Made by a program: the position numbers and the translations under genes. DNA of 64,000 nt from Myxococcaceae bacterium. Its GTDB lineage: Bacteria; Myxococcota; Myxococcia; Myxococcales; Myxococcaceae. Position 1 is the first letter of the stretch; each line of letters begins with the position of its first letter. Where the stretch lies: assembly GCA_016793095.1 (NCBI GenBank), contig JAEUJQ010000076.1, positions 112,272 to 176,271 of the forward strand, written 5' to 3'. A model generated the notes under the pieces. It saw only the letters and a list, made by a program, of their open reading frames with translations, made no database searches and was not told the origin of the DNA. Positions 7,894-15,571 of this stretch are shown piece by piece.

Positions 7894-10890
7894 TCAGTCG
7901 TGCTTGTGCTCGAGCAGCTTCTCGAGCGCGCGGGCAAACTCGTCCGCCGTGGGCACCTTCGGCTGCGGGGCGGGCCGCGGCGCGACGCTGAGCGGTTGGC
8001 CGGGCTTCAGCGGGAAGTCGTCGTAGCGGCCCGAGCCGTCGGCATCGATGAGGATGGCGTTCGTGTACGCGACGGGCAGGCCGCCGTGCAGCGGCCGCAT
8101 CGAGCGGCTCGAGCCGCGCACCATCACCACGTACCAGGTGTCCTTCGCGGGGCGCACCACCACCTTCTCGGTGACGTGCAGCCGGCGCAGCTGCGTGCCC
8201 GGCACCGGCTCGACCGTCTGCATCGCGATGGCCTTCCGCTCGACCGCCCGCGCCTCGGGCCAGCTCGAGTTCGTCTCGCCGTTCACCGCCTCCCGACCCG
8301 CGGCGTGGCTGTAGACCTCGACCCGGTCCACCACGAGCCACTCGGGGCCCTGAATGTCCACGCTCAGCTCGACCGCGTCGTTCGCCGCGACCGACAACGT
8401 CTGGCCGATGCCAACGGGAGAGCCGACCGGCTGCATCGCCCCGTCGAGCTTGCGCGCCGAGACCTGCAGGTACGGGCCGTTCGAGACGAAGGCCTGCTGC
8501 GTGCGAATGGCGTCGGCGAACTGCTGCGGCTGGAAGGTGCTGGGCGTGTCGTTCGCCACCTTCGCGTACGTGCGGCAGTAGCCCGGGTCGTCGCTGAACG
8601 GCTTGTGCGTGTCCGACACGCCGGTGGCGGTGCGCACGGTGCCCCGCGAGAGGAACGTCATCCAGTCGTTCATCACCGCGTTGCTCGGGCCCAGCCCGTT
8701 GGCCGACTCGATGGCGTCGAAGCCGTCGCCGAAGAGCTTCGTGTTGCTGGCGGTCGCGTCGCTGGCGGGCTCCATGCCGAACGCCGCAGGGTCGCTGTGA
8801 GTGGCGAGCGTCGCGGTGTCGACGCGAAGCTGAGACAACACGCCGCTGCCGCCGCGCGGGTGGTTGAGCTGCACGACCGCGCCGGGGTGCTCGGCTTTGA
8901 TGCCCGAGAAGATCTGCGGCATGCGCAGCGACGGCCCGTCTTCGCCGCCTGCGTGGTCGAACGCGCCGCCGTTGGGCAGGTCGGGGTTCCGCTTGAGCGG
9001 GAAGGTGTTGAAGTGGCCGTACGAGAAGGTCGTCACCTCCTCGCCGATCATCGTGCCCATCAACTGCTCGGCGCCGAGCGCGCGCACCACCGGAGCGAAG
9101 TCGGTGATGACCTCGTGGTCGGTCGAGAGCAGTACGTCGACGCCCTCGGCGAGGAAGTTGGCCGCACGGAGTTCGTTGAGCACCGCGCTGTCCGAGCTGG
9201 CCACCGCGTGCACGTGCAGGTCCGCCGAGATCCACCCCGGGGTGTCCACGACGCGGCCGATGGTGGCCGAGAGCGACGCGTCGGCGGTGCGCAGATCGAC
9301 CGGCTGGCCGCGCGTGGGCCAGGTGTCGGGCCAGGTGCTGAACTCGGGCCCGCGAGAGACCACCACGTCGTACTGCCCGGGCGGCAGCGTCAGCACGAGC
9401 TGCCCGGACACCGGCACGAAGCCCACGAGCGCGGCGCCCATGCCCGGCTTGTCAATCAGCAGGTGCTGCTTCCAGGTGTCGGGGCTGAAGTCGCACGGGG
9501 TGGACTGGCAGAACACCGTCACCTTCGCAGGCGAGGGCGCGTTGCTCGGGTCCTTCACGGTGACGGTGAGGCGGCGGCCGGTGCCCTGCGCGAGCGCGAC
9601 CTGGGTCGTCTGGCCGGCGGTGATGGTGAAGGTGGTGGGCGCGCCGATGGTGAAGCCCTCCTTCGACGCGGTGGCGCGGTACTCGCCGGGCTCGAGGGTG
9701 AGCTTCGTCTTGCCGTCGGCGCCGGTGACGGCGAGCGTCGTCATCAGCCCCGACGAGGTCTCGGTGATGCTCACGCGCGCCTCGCCGGCCGGCGCCACCG
9801 TGAGCTCGGCGCTGCCGGTCGTGGCGCCCTCGGTGGCCAGCACCACGTCGCTCACGCCGGCGATGTCCTTCGCGATGATGAAGTCGCGCACGAAGTGGCG
9901 CTTCTCCTTCGCGAGGATGTTGAAGGACCCGGGCCGAACGGCCGCCTCCTTGTCGAACCACGCGAGGATGCCCTGCAGGCTCTCGCCCTCGAGGAAGGTG
10001 CCCACGACGCCGCCGTAGCCGATGACGGCGTTCGTCTTCGCGGGCTTCGTCGGGTCCTTCAGCGTCATGGTGCGCAGGGCGTAGGCGACGCCGTCACCCT
10101 GCGTGGCGATCCACTTCGACTTCTGCGCGAGGCAGTTGGTGTCGTCGAGCTTGCTGGTGCCGATGCCGTTGTGACAGCCGCCCGGGTTGAAGAGCTCGAA
10201 CGCGCCCACATCCATCAGCTCGATGAGCGGCAGGCGCAGCGTCGCGTCGGAGTCGTTGCAGATGGCCGACAGCATGCGCACGCGCGACTCGCCCGGCGAG
10301 AGCACGAAGTACGTCGTCAGGCGCGCGTTCACCGGGACCGACGGGTCGACGACGGGCTCGACGGGCAGGCCGGCCACGTTGTTGAGCAAGAGCTTCAGGT
10401 TGAGCAGGTCGTGGGCCACGTCCTTGCCCGAGGCGGCGACGACGGCGGGGCCTCCCGAGCTGCCGTCGCTCAGCACCTCGACGTCGGTGACCGACGAGAA
10501 GCGGCCCAGTGAGTAGAAGAGCCCCATGCGGCCGAAGGCGTCGCGCCCGCCCTGGCCCTCGGGGCGCACGAGGTCGGCGTCGACGATGTTGCCGCCCGAG
10601 AGGATGGGGCCGACCGTGCGGCCGGGCTGCTCGACGATGACGCGCACCTTGTCGTTCTGCAGCAGCACGTCACCGACGCGCCCCTGGGCGTTGGAGCCGC
10701 CGATCAACTGCGCCGCCGATTCCACCGTCTTCGCCGAGGCGCCCGAGCCTTCCCATGAGAACAACCCGGTGGACTTGAGATCGACCTCGCAGCGGCGGGG
10801 GTTGGTGGGGCCGCCGCCTCCTCCGGGCTTCGGGCACGAGGTGAGCAGCAGGACGGCGACGGCGACGACGGTGAGGCGGGTGTGTTGCAT
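7894..10890 (-). CDS. CehA/McbA-like PHP-domain lipoprotein (998 aa)
   Basis: The start at 10890 gives MQHTRLTVVAVAVLLLTSC, a lipobox at Cys19; 50 further upstream codons are in frame but look non-coding. The N-terminal half is beta-rich with a carboxypeptidase-regulatory/Ig-like segment near 430-480 (LTLEPGEYRATASKEGF). At about residue 558 the PHP metallohydrolase domain opens with ISADLHVHAVASSDS and continues with VDVLLSTDHEVITDFAPVV; the two His in DLHVH and the His of STDHE are the expected metal ligands, and later QLNHPRGG and VSDTHKPF fit the remaining ligands. CehA/McbA relatives include esterases and peptide-processing enzymes; the substrate here is unknown. It is last in a minus-strand set with the 415- and 171-aa genes. 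Confidence 0.82.
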   Translation of the reverse strand: MQHTRLTVVAVAVLLLTSCPKPGGGGGPTNPRRCEVDLKSTGLFSWEGSGASAKTVESAAQLIGGSNAQGRVGDVLLQNDKVRVIVEQPGRTVGPILSGGNIVDADLVRPEGQGGRDAFGRMGLFYSLGRFSSVTDVEVLSDGSSGGPAVVAASGKDVAHDLLNLKLLLNNVAGLPVEPVVDPSVPVNARLTTYFVLSPGESRVRMLSAICNDSDATLRLPLIELMDVGAFELFNPGGCHNGIGTSKLDDTNCLAQKSKWIATQGDGVAYALRTMTLKDPTKPAKTNAVIGYGGVVGTFLEGESLQGILAWFDKEAAVRPGSFNILAKEKRHFVRDFIIAKDIAGVSDVVLATEGATTGSAELTVAPAGEARVSITETSSGLMTTLAVTGADGKTKLTLEPGEYRATASKEGFTIGAPTTFTITAGQTTQVALAQGTGRRLTVTVKDPSNAPSPAKVTVFCQSTPCDFSPDTWKQHLLIDKPGMGAALVGFVPVSGQLVLTLPPGQYDVVVSRGPEFSTWPDTWPTRGQPVDLRTADASLSATIGRVVDTPGWISADLHVHAVASSDSAVLNELRAANFLAEGVDVLLSTDHEVITDFAPVVRALGAEQLMGTMIGEEVTTFSYGHFNTFPLKRNPDLPNGGAFDHAGGEDGPSLRMPQIFSGIKAEHPGAVVQLNHPRGGSGVLSQLRVDTATLATHSDPAAFGMEPASDATASNTKLFGDGFDAIESANGLGPSNAVMNDWMTFLSRGTVRTATGVSDTHKPFSDDPGYCRTYAKVANDTPSTFQPQQFADAIRTQQAFVSNGPYLQVSARKLDGAMQPVGSPVGIGQTLSVAANDAVELSVDIQGPEWLVVDRVEVYSHAAGREAVNGETNSSWPEARAVERKAIAMQTVEPVPGTQLRRLHVTEKVVVRPAKDTWYVVMVRGSSRSMRPLHGGLPVAYTNAILIDADGSGRYDDFPLKPGQPLSVAPRPAPQPKVPTADEFARALEKLLEHKHD

Positions 10891-11043
10891 GCGCGTGACA
10901 AAGCCCAGCCACGCCCGCGGGACAAGGTGGGGTCCGGGAACCTGCTGATGCGTCGGGTCAGACGAGGCGCGCCGCGCGTCCCCGTTCTCCTGGCAGGGGA
11001 GCAGGTCGCGCGGTGAACGAGCCTGGAGCGGCGAGGTCACCCG

Positions 11044-12291
11044 TTACAGACACGCCCCGCTGAAACAGGGCGCGCCTGCACAGCACGACAGTCCCGGTTC
11101 GCAGGCGCTGCCTCGAGGCGCGCAGGTGTTCGCCGCCCTCGTTCCCGTGCGGACGCCGTAGAACACCTGCGCCCGGTTGAGGTCCACGCTCACCACGTCG
11201 AGCGCGCCGTCTCCGTCGAGATCGCCCACCGCCACCCGGTGCGCCTGGTCCCCCGTCGGAAGCGCGAGGCGCCGCTCGAACTCCCCCTGCCCGTCGTTGA
11301 AGAGCACGTGCAGGCGTTCGCCACGGTGGTCGGCGACGACGAGGTCGTGGTGGCCATCGGCATCGAGGTCGGCTGCCTCGACGTCGGTCGGTTCGACGCC
11401 GACGGACAGCTCACGCCAGCGCCGCCCGAGGGCATCGTGAAGCACGAGCACCATCGGTCCCTCACCCCAGCTCGTGACCGCGAGGTCGATGGGCCCCTGG
11501 TGGTCGAGGTCGATCGCCGTCATCGCGCCAAGGCCGCCTCGAAGGGCGAGGCGCTCGGCTGCCGCGAAGCCTCCGCGGCCGTCACCCCGGCGAAAGGCCA
11601 GCCCTCCGTGCACCTGACCGACGAGATCGACGGCGCCGTCTCCGTCGAAATCGGCGATGGCCGGGTCGCTCGGCTGCGCAAAGCCATCGACGGCGCGCGC
11701 CTCGAACCCGCCATCTCCGAGCGATCGCGCGATGGTGACGACGTTGTCGCTGCCGTTGCCGACGACGAGGTCGAGGCGGCCGTCGCCGTCGAGATCGCGC
11801 AGCTGCACCGAGACCGGCCCCACGCCCGTGGGCCATTTGCCGAGAAAGCGCGGACCCCGCGAGGTTCCAGCGAAGACGCCCACCGTGCCCTCGAAGTCGT
11901 AGGGGACCGCGAGCTCTGGAAAGCCGTCGGCGTCGAGATCGGCGGCGGCGAGACCAAACGCCTCGCCGTGCGACGGGAACGAGGCAACCTCAAACCGCCG
12001 TTCATCCTCGTTGAAGAGCACCTGCAGTGAAGAATGACCCGCGATGACCACGTCGAGACGGCCGTCGCCGTTCAGGTCGGTGAGCGCGAGCTCCGACGCC
12101 CCGTCTGCGGTCGGCAGCAGGATCGGACTCTCTGCACCCCAGCCAGGTGCCATGGACGCGGGGGGCGGGTCCGGCGTGTACCGCCGATCCGGCTCGATGG
12201 AGGTTCTCGGGTGGCTCGGCCCGGGTGACGGGGCGAGGGGCCGATCGGCACAGGCAGCGAGGAGGGGAACGGAGAGGAACAGAGAGCGCAT
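11044..12291 (-). CDS. FG-GAP/VCBS repeat lipoprotein (415 aa)
   Basis: Signal MRSLFLSVPLLAAC gives lipobox Cys14. About seven FG-GAP/VCBS repeats follow, each with a calcium-binding type D-x-D-x-D-G-x-x-D core: DLNGDGRLDVVIAGH, DLDADGFPELAVPYD, DLDGDGRLDLVVGNG, DFDGDGAVDLVGQVH, a weaker DLDHQGPIDLAVTSW, DLDADGHHDLVVADH and DLDGDGALDVVSVDL. Together they make one seven-bladed beta-propeller. The C-terminus is a small cysteine cluster (NTCAPRGSACEPGLSCC ... CL). Probably a surface-exposed binding protein. It lies 153 nt upstream of the PHP lipoprotein start and 73 nt after the 171-aa gene, same strand. Alternatives to simple ligand binding cannot be judged. Confidence 0.85.
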   Translation of the reverse strand: MRSLFLSVPLLAACADRPLAPSPGPSHPRTSIEPDRRYTPDPPPASMAPGWGAESPILLPTADGASELALTDLNGDGRLDVVIAGHSSLQVLFNEDERRFEVASFPSHGEAFGLAAADLDADGFPELAVPYDFEGTVGVFAGTSRGPRFLGKWPTGVGPVSVQLRDLDGDGRLDLVVGNGSDNVVTIARSLGDGGFEARAVDGFAQPSDPAIADFDGDGAVDLVGQVHGGLAFRRGDGRGGFAAAERLALRGGLGAMTAIDLDHQGPIDLAVTSWGEGPMVLVLHDALGRRWRELSVGVEPTDVEAADLDADGHHDLVVADHRGERLHVLFNDGQGEFERRLALPTGDQAHRVAVGDLDGDGALDVVSVDLNRAQVFYGVRTGTRAANTCAPRGSACEPGLSCCAGAPCFSGACL

Positions 12292-12364
12292 GCGGGCCCT
12301 CCAACGGGCGGCGCGGTCTGCCGATCTACCCAGGCGAGCGGTGGGGTGCCGATCGTGCGTCAGG

Positions 12365-12880
12365 TCACAGCCCTGGAGCAGGCGTCGGAACCAGCGGCAG
12401 TGGGGGTGGAGCCGTCGGCTCAGGCGCCGCTCCGTCCGCGGTCAGGCTCTCGGGCAGGGGTGGGCTCGTCAGCGAGTTGGTGACCGCGTTCTTCGAGGTG
12501 AGCCACGTCCACAGGCCCCAGACGAAGAGGCCCGCCCCGACGGCCGTCATGCCGCCCATGGTGCCCAGCAGCAGGCCGCAGCTCGACGAGCCCGACGCGC
12601 CGCTCGCGCACATGGACCCGAGGACGACGAGGTCGAGCGCGCCCGAACCACCGAGAATGCCGCCGACCACCGCGAGCACGTTGCCCGGGTGGTCGATGTC
12701 GCCGATGTCGGCCCGCTTCACGACCGTGTCGACGCCGTACTGTGACTGCAGCAGCAGGTGGCGCTGATCGCCGCCGGTGATGAACGCCTCGGTCTGGCGG
12801 CCGTCGCGGGTCGTGATGGTGGCGGTGGCTGCGCACCCGGACACGGCGACCAGCACGACGAACACGGGAGCGCCACGCAT
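12365..12880 (-). CDS. Membrane-anchored predicted lipoprotein (171 aa)
   Basis: I chose the ATG at 12880 because it begins MRGAPVFVVLVAVSGC, a lipobox with Cys16; the longer open frame upstream overlaps the divergent pfkA leader. A short beta domain follows (TATITTRDGRQTEAFITGGD, then VVKRADIGDIDHPGN), like myxobacterial lipoproteins that end in a DIxDIDHPG motif. Then two hydrophobic segments at about 72-92 and 100-130 (VVGGILGGSGALDLVVLGS and MGGMTAVGAGLFVWGLWTW) and a proline-rich tail. It starts the minus-strand run 12880-7894. Function unknown. Confidence 0.7.
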   Translation of the reverse strand: MRGAPVFVVLVAVSGCAATATITTRDGRQTEAFITGGDQRHLLLQSQYGVDTVVKRADIGDIDHPGNVLAVVGGILGGSGALDLVVLGSMCASGASGSSSCGLLLGTMGGMTAVGAGLFVWGLWTWLTSKNAVTNSLTSPPLPESLTADGAAPEPTAPPPLPLVPTPAPGL

Positions 12881-12986
12881 GGGCCCGCAGTCTGCCCGTG
12901 GACGTCGCAGCGCGCCACGCGAAGTCGCTTCACTCCCGTGGCACCCCCAGCCACACTCCGCGCGCAGCCACGCACAGGGGAGCTCC

Positions 12987-14072
12987 ATGAAGAAGATCGC
13001 CGTGCTGACCTCGGGTGGTGACTCGCCGGGCATGAACGCCGCCATTCGCGCCATCACCAAGCTCGCCGCGTCGAAGGGTGTCCAGGTCTTCGGCGTGCTC
13101 GAGGGCTACGAGGGGTTGATGGACGGGAACTTCCGCGAGCTGACGAAGGTGCTCTCGGACGGCTCGGTGGTGGTGGACGTCGAGGTCGACGCAGCGGGCG
13201 GGCAGGGCGGCACCATCATCGGCTCGGCCCGGAGCGCCCGCTTTCGGGAGGACGACGGCCGCGCCCAGGCCAACATGCAGATGGTGAAGCACGGCCTCGA
13301 GGGGCTCGTCGTCATCGGCGGCAACGGCTCGCTCACCGGCGCGCACATCTTCGCGGGCGAGTCGGGGCTGCCCGTCATCGGCATTCCCGGCTCCATCGAC
13401 AACGACATCGGCTGCACCGCGCTCGCGCTCGGCGTCGACACCGCGCTCAACACCATCGTGCACGCCTGCGACAACATCTCGGACACGGCGCGGGCGCACA
13501 AACGGGCCTTCGTCGTCGAGGTGATGGGACGCGACTGCGGCTACCTCGCGATGGCGAGCGCGGTGGCGCTGGCGGCCGACGCGGTGATGATCCGCGAGCA
13601 GGGCAAGAGCGAGGAGCAGCTCGTCGAGGACCTGTCGAACGTCATCCGCACGGGCTACGGGCGCGGCAAGCGCCGCATCCTCGTCATCAAGGCCGAGGGC
13701 GTACAGGTGCCGTGCACGCGGCTGGTGCGCCTCACCGAAGACGCCATGCGCGCCGACATGCCGAACGTCGAGATCCGCGCGACCGTGCTCGGGCACGTGG
13801 TGCGGGGCGGCAACCCCAGCTACCAGGACCGCGCCATCGCCGGGCGCCTGGGCTTCGGGGCGGTGGGCTCGCTCTTGCGCGGCGTCTCGGACGCGATGGT
13901 GGCGTGGCTGCCGCCGGTGCCGGGAGGCCAGCCCACCGAGGACTCGTCGGTGGTGCTCTTCCCCCTCGACCGGGTGCTGAGTGAGACGGCCGCCATCATC
14001 GACGGCACCAGCCCGGTGACGCAGCGGCGCCTCGCCCTGATGGAGCGGGCCTCGGGCGTGCTGGCGCTGTGA
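12987..14072 (+). CDS. pfkA: 6-phosphofructokinase (361 aa)
   Basis: Cytoplasmic enzyme of glycolysis that phosphorylates fructose 6-phosphate to the 1,6-bisphosphate. The ATG at 12987 is preceded by AGGGGAG and begins MKKIAVLTSGGDSPGMN, the family's nucleotide-binding opening (GGDSPGMN at 10-17). The catalytic loop is SIDND with Asp138 and Asp140, and MGRDCGYLAM supplies substrate contacts. The metal/phosphoryl-donor loop reads GGNGSLTG (Asn113, Gly114) where E. coli PfkA has GGDGS. Gly at 114 fits ATP use rather than pyrophosphate use, but Asn in place of the Mg-binding Asp is a variant. The length is slightly above the 320-aa bacterial type. It is divergent from the minus-strand lipoprotein run. 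The last 85 nt are duplicated at 15457. Confidence 0.95.
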   Translation: MKKIAVLTSGGDSPGMNAAIRAITKLAASKGVQVFGVLEGYEGLMDGNFRELTKVLSDGSVVVDVEVDAAGGQGGTIIGSARSARFREDDGRAQANMQMVKHGLEGLVVIGGNGSLTGAHIFAGESGLPVIGIPGSIDNDIGCTALALGVDTALNTIVHACDNISDTARAHKRAFVVEVMGRDCGYLAMASAVALAADAVMIREQGKSEEQLVEDLSNVIRTGYGRGKRRILVIKAEGVQVPCTRLVRLTEDAMRADMPNVEIRATVLGHVVRGGNPSYQDRAIAGRLGFGAVGSLLRGVSDAMVAWLPPVPGGQPTEDSSVVLFPLDRVLSETAAIIDGTSPVTQRRLALMERASGVLAL

Positions 14073-14332
14073 TCCCGATGCTCGCGGCATGACGCTGCGT
14101 CGCCCACTCCTTCGGGGACTAGCTCGAGTCCTGCACGAGCCCAACGATGGCCGGCGGTCTGCTCGTCACCTCTCGGACAGCGAGAGCAACGCGCTCAGGC
14201 CACTGCCCTCGACGACGCCGTACGGCGCAGGCCGGCGGCCCTGCCGATACGTCGAGCCGTCCTCCAGCAGCCCCGCGCGCTGCCGGCCCTGGAGTGCTCT
14301 CGACCGAGACCCACGAGGCACAGCCACCCAGG
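14073..14332. pseudogene. 260-nt gap with a possible C-terminal remnant on the minus strand
   Basis: No intact gene. On the minus strand a reading frame ending at 14166 finishes LLEDGSTYRQGRRPAPYGVV and, a few residues later, SALLSLSER. This reads like a genuine protein C-terminus, but nothing upstream continues it convincingly. It may be the stump of a lost gene. It is part of the decayed stretch between pfkA and the duplicated pfkA tail. Confidence 0.3.
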
Positions 14333-15069
14333 TCAGTGACCGAGCGAGGCGAGGGCGTAGAGCACGGCGAGACCGGCGAGGAAGCACGTGAAGTGCACCA
14401 CGCTCGGCCCGAGCGCGTGCCCCCTGTTCACCTCGGGCACGAGGTCAGAAGCGCCGATGTAGAGGAAGTTCCCGGCGGCGAGAGGCACCAGCCAACCGAC
14501 CTCGAAGCGGCTGGACGCGGCATAGGCGACGAGACCGCCGGCGAGGAAGGTCGAGCTCGACACGAGGTTGAGGAGCAGCGCGCTTCGCTTCTTCCACCCT
14601 CCGTGGACCAACACGGCGAAGTCGCCGAGCTCCTGAGGCAGCTCATGCGCGGCGGCCGCGAGCCAGGCGGCGATCCCGAGCCGAACGTCGACGAGGAACA
14701 CGCCGGCGATCGCCAGCCCGCCAAGGAAGTTGTGCACCGCATCGCCGATGAGCACGAGGTATGTCAGCGGTTCCCGGCAGTGCGCGCTCGCGCGATGGCA
14801 GTGATGCCAGTGAAGGAACTGCTCGAGGGCGAAGAAGAGGGCGAAGCCAGCGGCAGTCCACGCGAACGCCATCAGCGGTGAGCGCCCGACGAGCGACGCG
14901 GGGAGCATTTGGAAGAGCGCACCCCCGACCATCGACCCGGCGGCGAGGCGACGAGGGGGAGCAGGAGCCTCTGGAGCGTCGACTCGCGCAGCATCAGCGT
15001 GACGCTGCCCACGAGCGCGATGGCGCTCATGACGACCCCGCTGAGGACGATCCACAGCAGCACCGTCAT
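14333..15069 (-). pseudogene. ZIP-family metal transporter, frameshifted
   Basis: Two minus-strand frames together make one ZIP (ZupT/SLC39-type) divalent metal transporter. Frame 1 starts at ATG 15069 with MTVLLWIVLSGVVMSAIALV, the first membrane helix, then TLQRLLLPLVA. Frame 2 picks up at LAAGSMVGGALFQMLPASLV (helix 2) and runs to the stop at 14333. It contains the family signatures GDAVHNFLGGLAIA (helix 4, His-Asn) and HELPQELGDFAVL (helix 5, HExPxE). The change of frame falls near 14940-14960, at GGCGACGAGGGGGA, and one added base would restore the frame. All helices after the shift are intact, so this is either a recent mutation or a sequencing error. Without correction, translation yields a 65-aa stub. 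Confidence 0.75.
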
Positions 15070-15129
15070 GGAGGTCCCCCACGCGCTGGCGCAGCGCCCG
15101 CAGCCACGCCTGAGGCGTCGTCGTCCGCC

Positions 15130-15254
15130 CCACGCCTTCGCTGGGACAGCATTCGCGATGACCCGATGTGGAGCGCCTCGGACTCGGGGACGGTGGTGAA
15201 TGGCAGCATCGTCCCGACCTTGTACTCGTCGTCGAGCGCCTCGTGGAGCGGCAC
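15130..15254 (-). pseudogene. Possible ferritin-like (DUF2202-type) gene remnant
   Basis: A short minus-strand frame from ATG 15254 begins MPLHEALDDEYKVGTMLPFT and continues VPESEALHIGSSRMLSQR. The phrases ALDDEYK, PF..VPESEA.HI and a following ML.QR fit the start and second helix of ferritin-like DUF2202 proteins (metal-binding Glu and E..H), but the sequence between is too short and the rest is lost. It runs into the ZIP gene start with no separate stop context. I read it as a deletion remnant; similarity is from memory and should be searched. Confidence 0.35.
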
Positions 15255-15456
15255 TCGGCTCGAGTCAGCACCGACCTGATCCGGCCGCGATGGTCGCCTG
15301 AGCGTCGCGCAAGACGAGGGGCATGCTGGGGCTCAGAACCCTCGGACGGTGGCGATCCTCTGGCGAGCACGCTGAGCACGGAGGCGCAGCCGCTGATGCG
15401 CGCCGCCCGGGAACGCCGTTGAAGGTCCCGGCGGTGTCGAGCGTTGCGCACCGGGA

Positions 15457-15534
15457 CCGCCGCCATCATCGACGACACCAGCCCGGTGACGCAGCGGCGC
15501 CTCGCCCTGATGGAGCAGCGTGCTGGCGCTGTGA
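15457..15534 (+). repeat. Second copy of the pfkA 3' end
   Basis: About 78 nt nearly identical to 13987-14072, the last 28 codons and stop of pfkA, in the same orientation. Both read GCCATCATCGACG(G/A)CACC, CCGGTGACGCAGCGGCGCC and TCGCCCTGATGGAGC, and end GCGTGCTGGCGCTGTGA. The copy has one clear substitution and lost 8 nt before the final GCGTGCTGG. Together the two copies are ~85-bp direct repeats flanking the 1.4-kb decayed island 14073-15456. The stretch 15255-15456 shows no gene. Confidence 0.92.
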
Positions 15535-15571
15535 GTTGACGCGCGCGCGCCGCCGCTGCTGAGGTGGCGCC

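Noticed and set aside
14073..15456. Insertion sequence
   Set aside because: Flanked by direct repeats but there is no transposase fragment and no terminal inverted repeat. The direct repeat is a gene tail, far longer than a target duplication.
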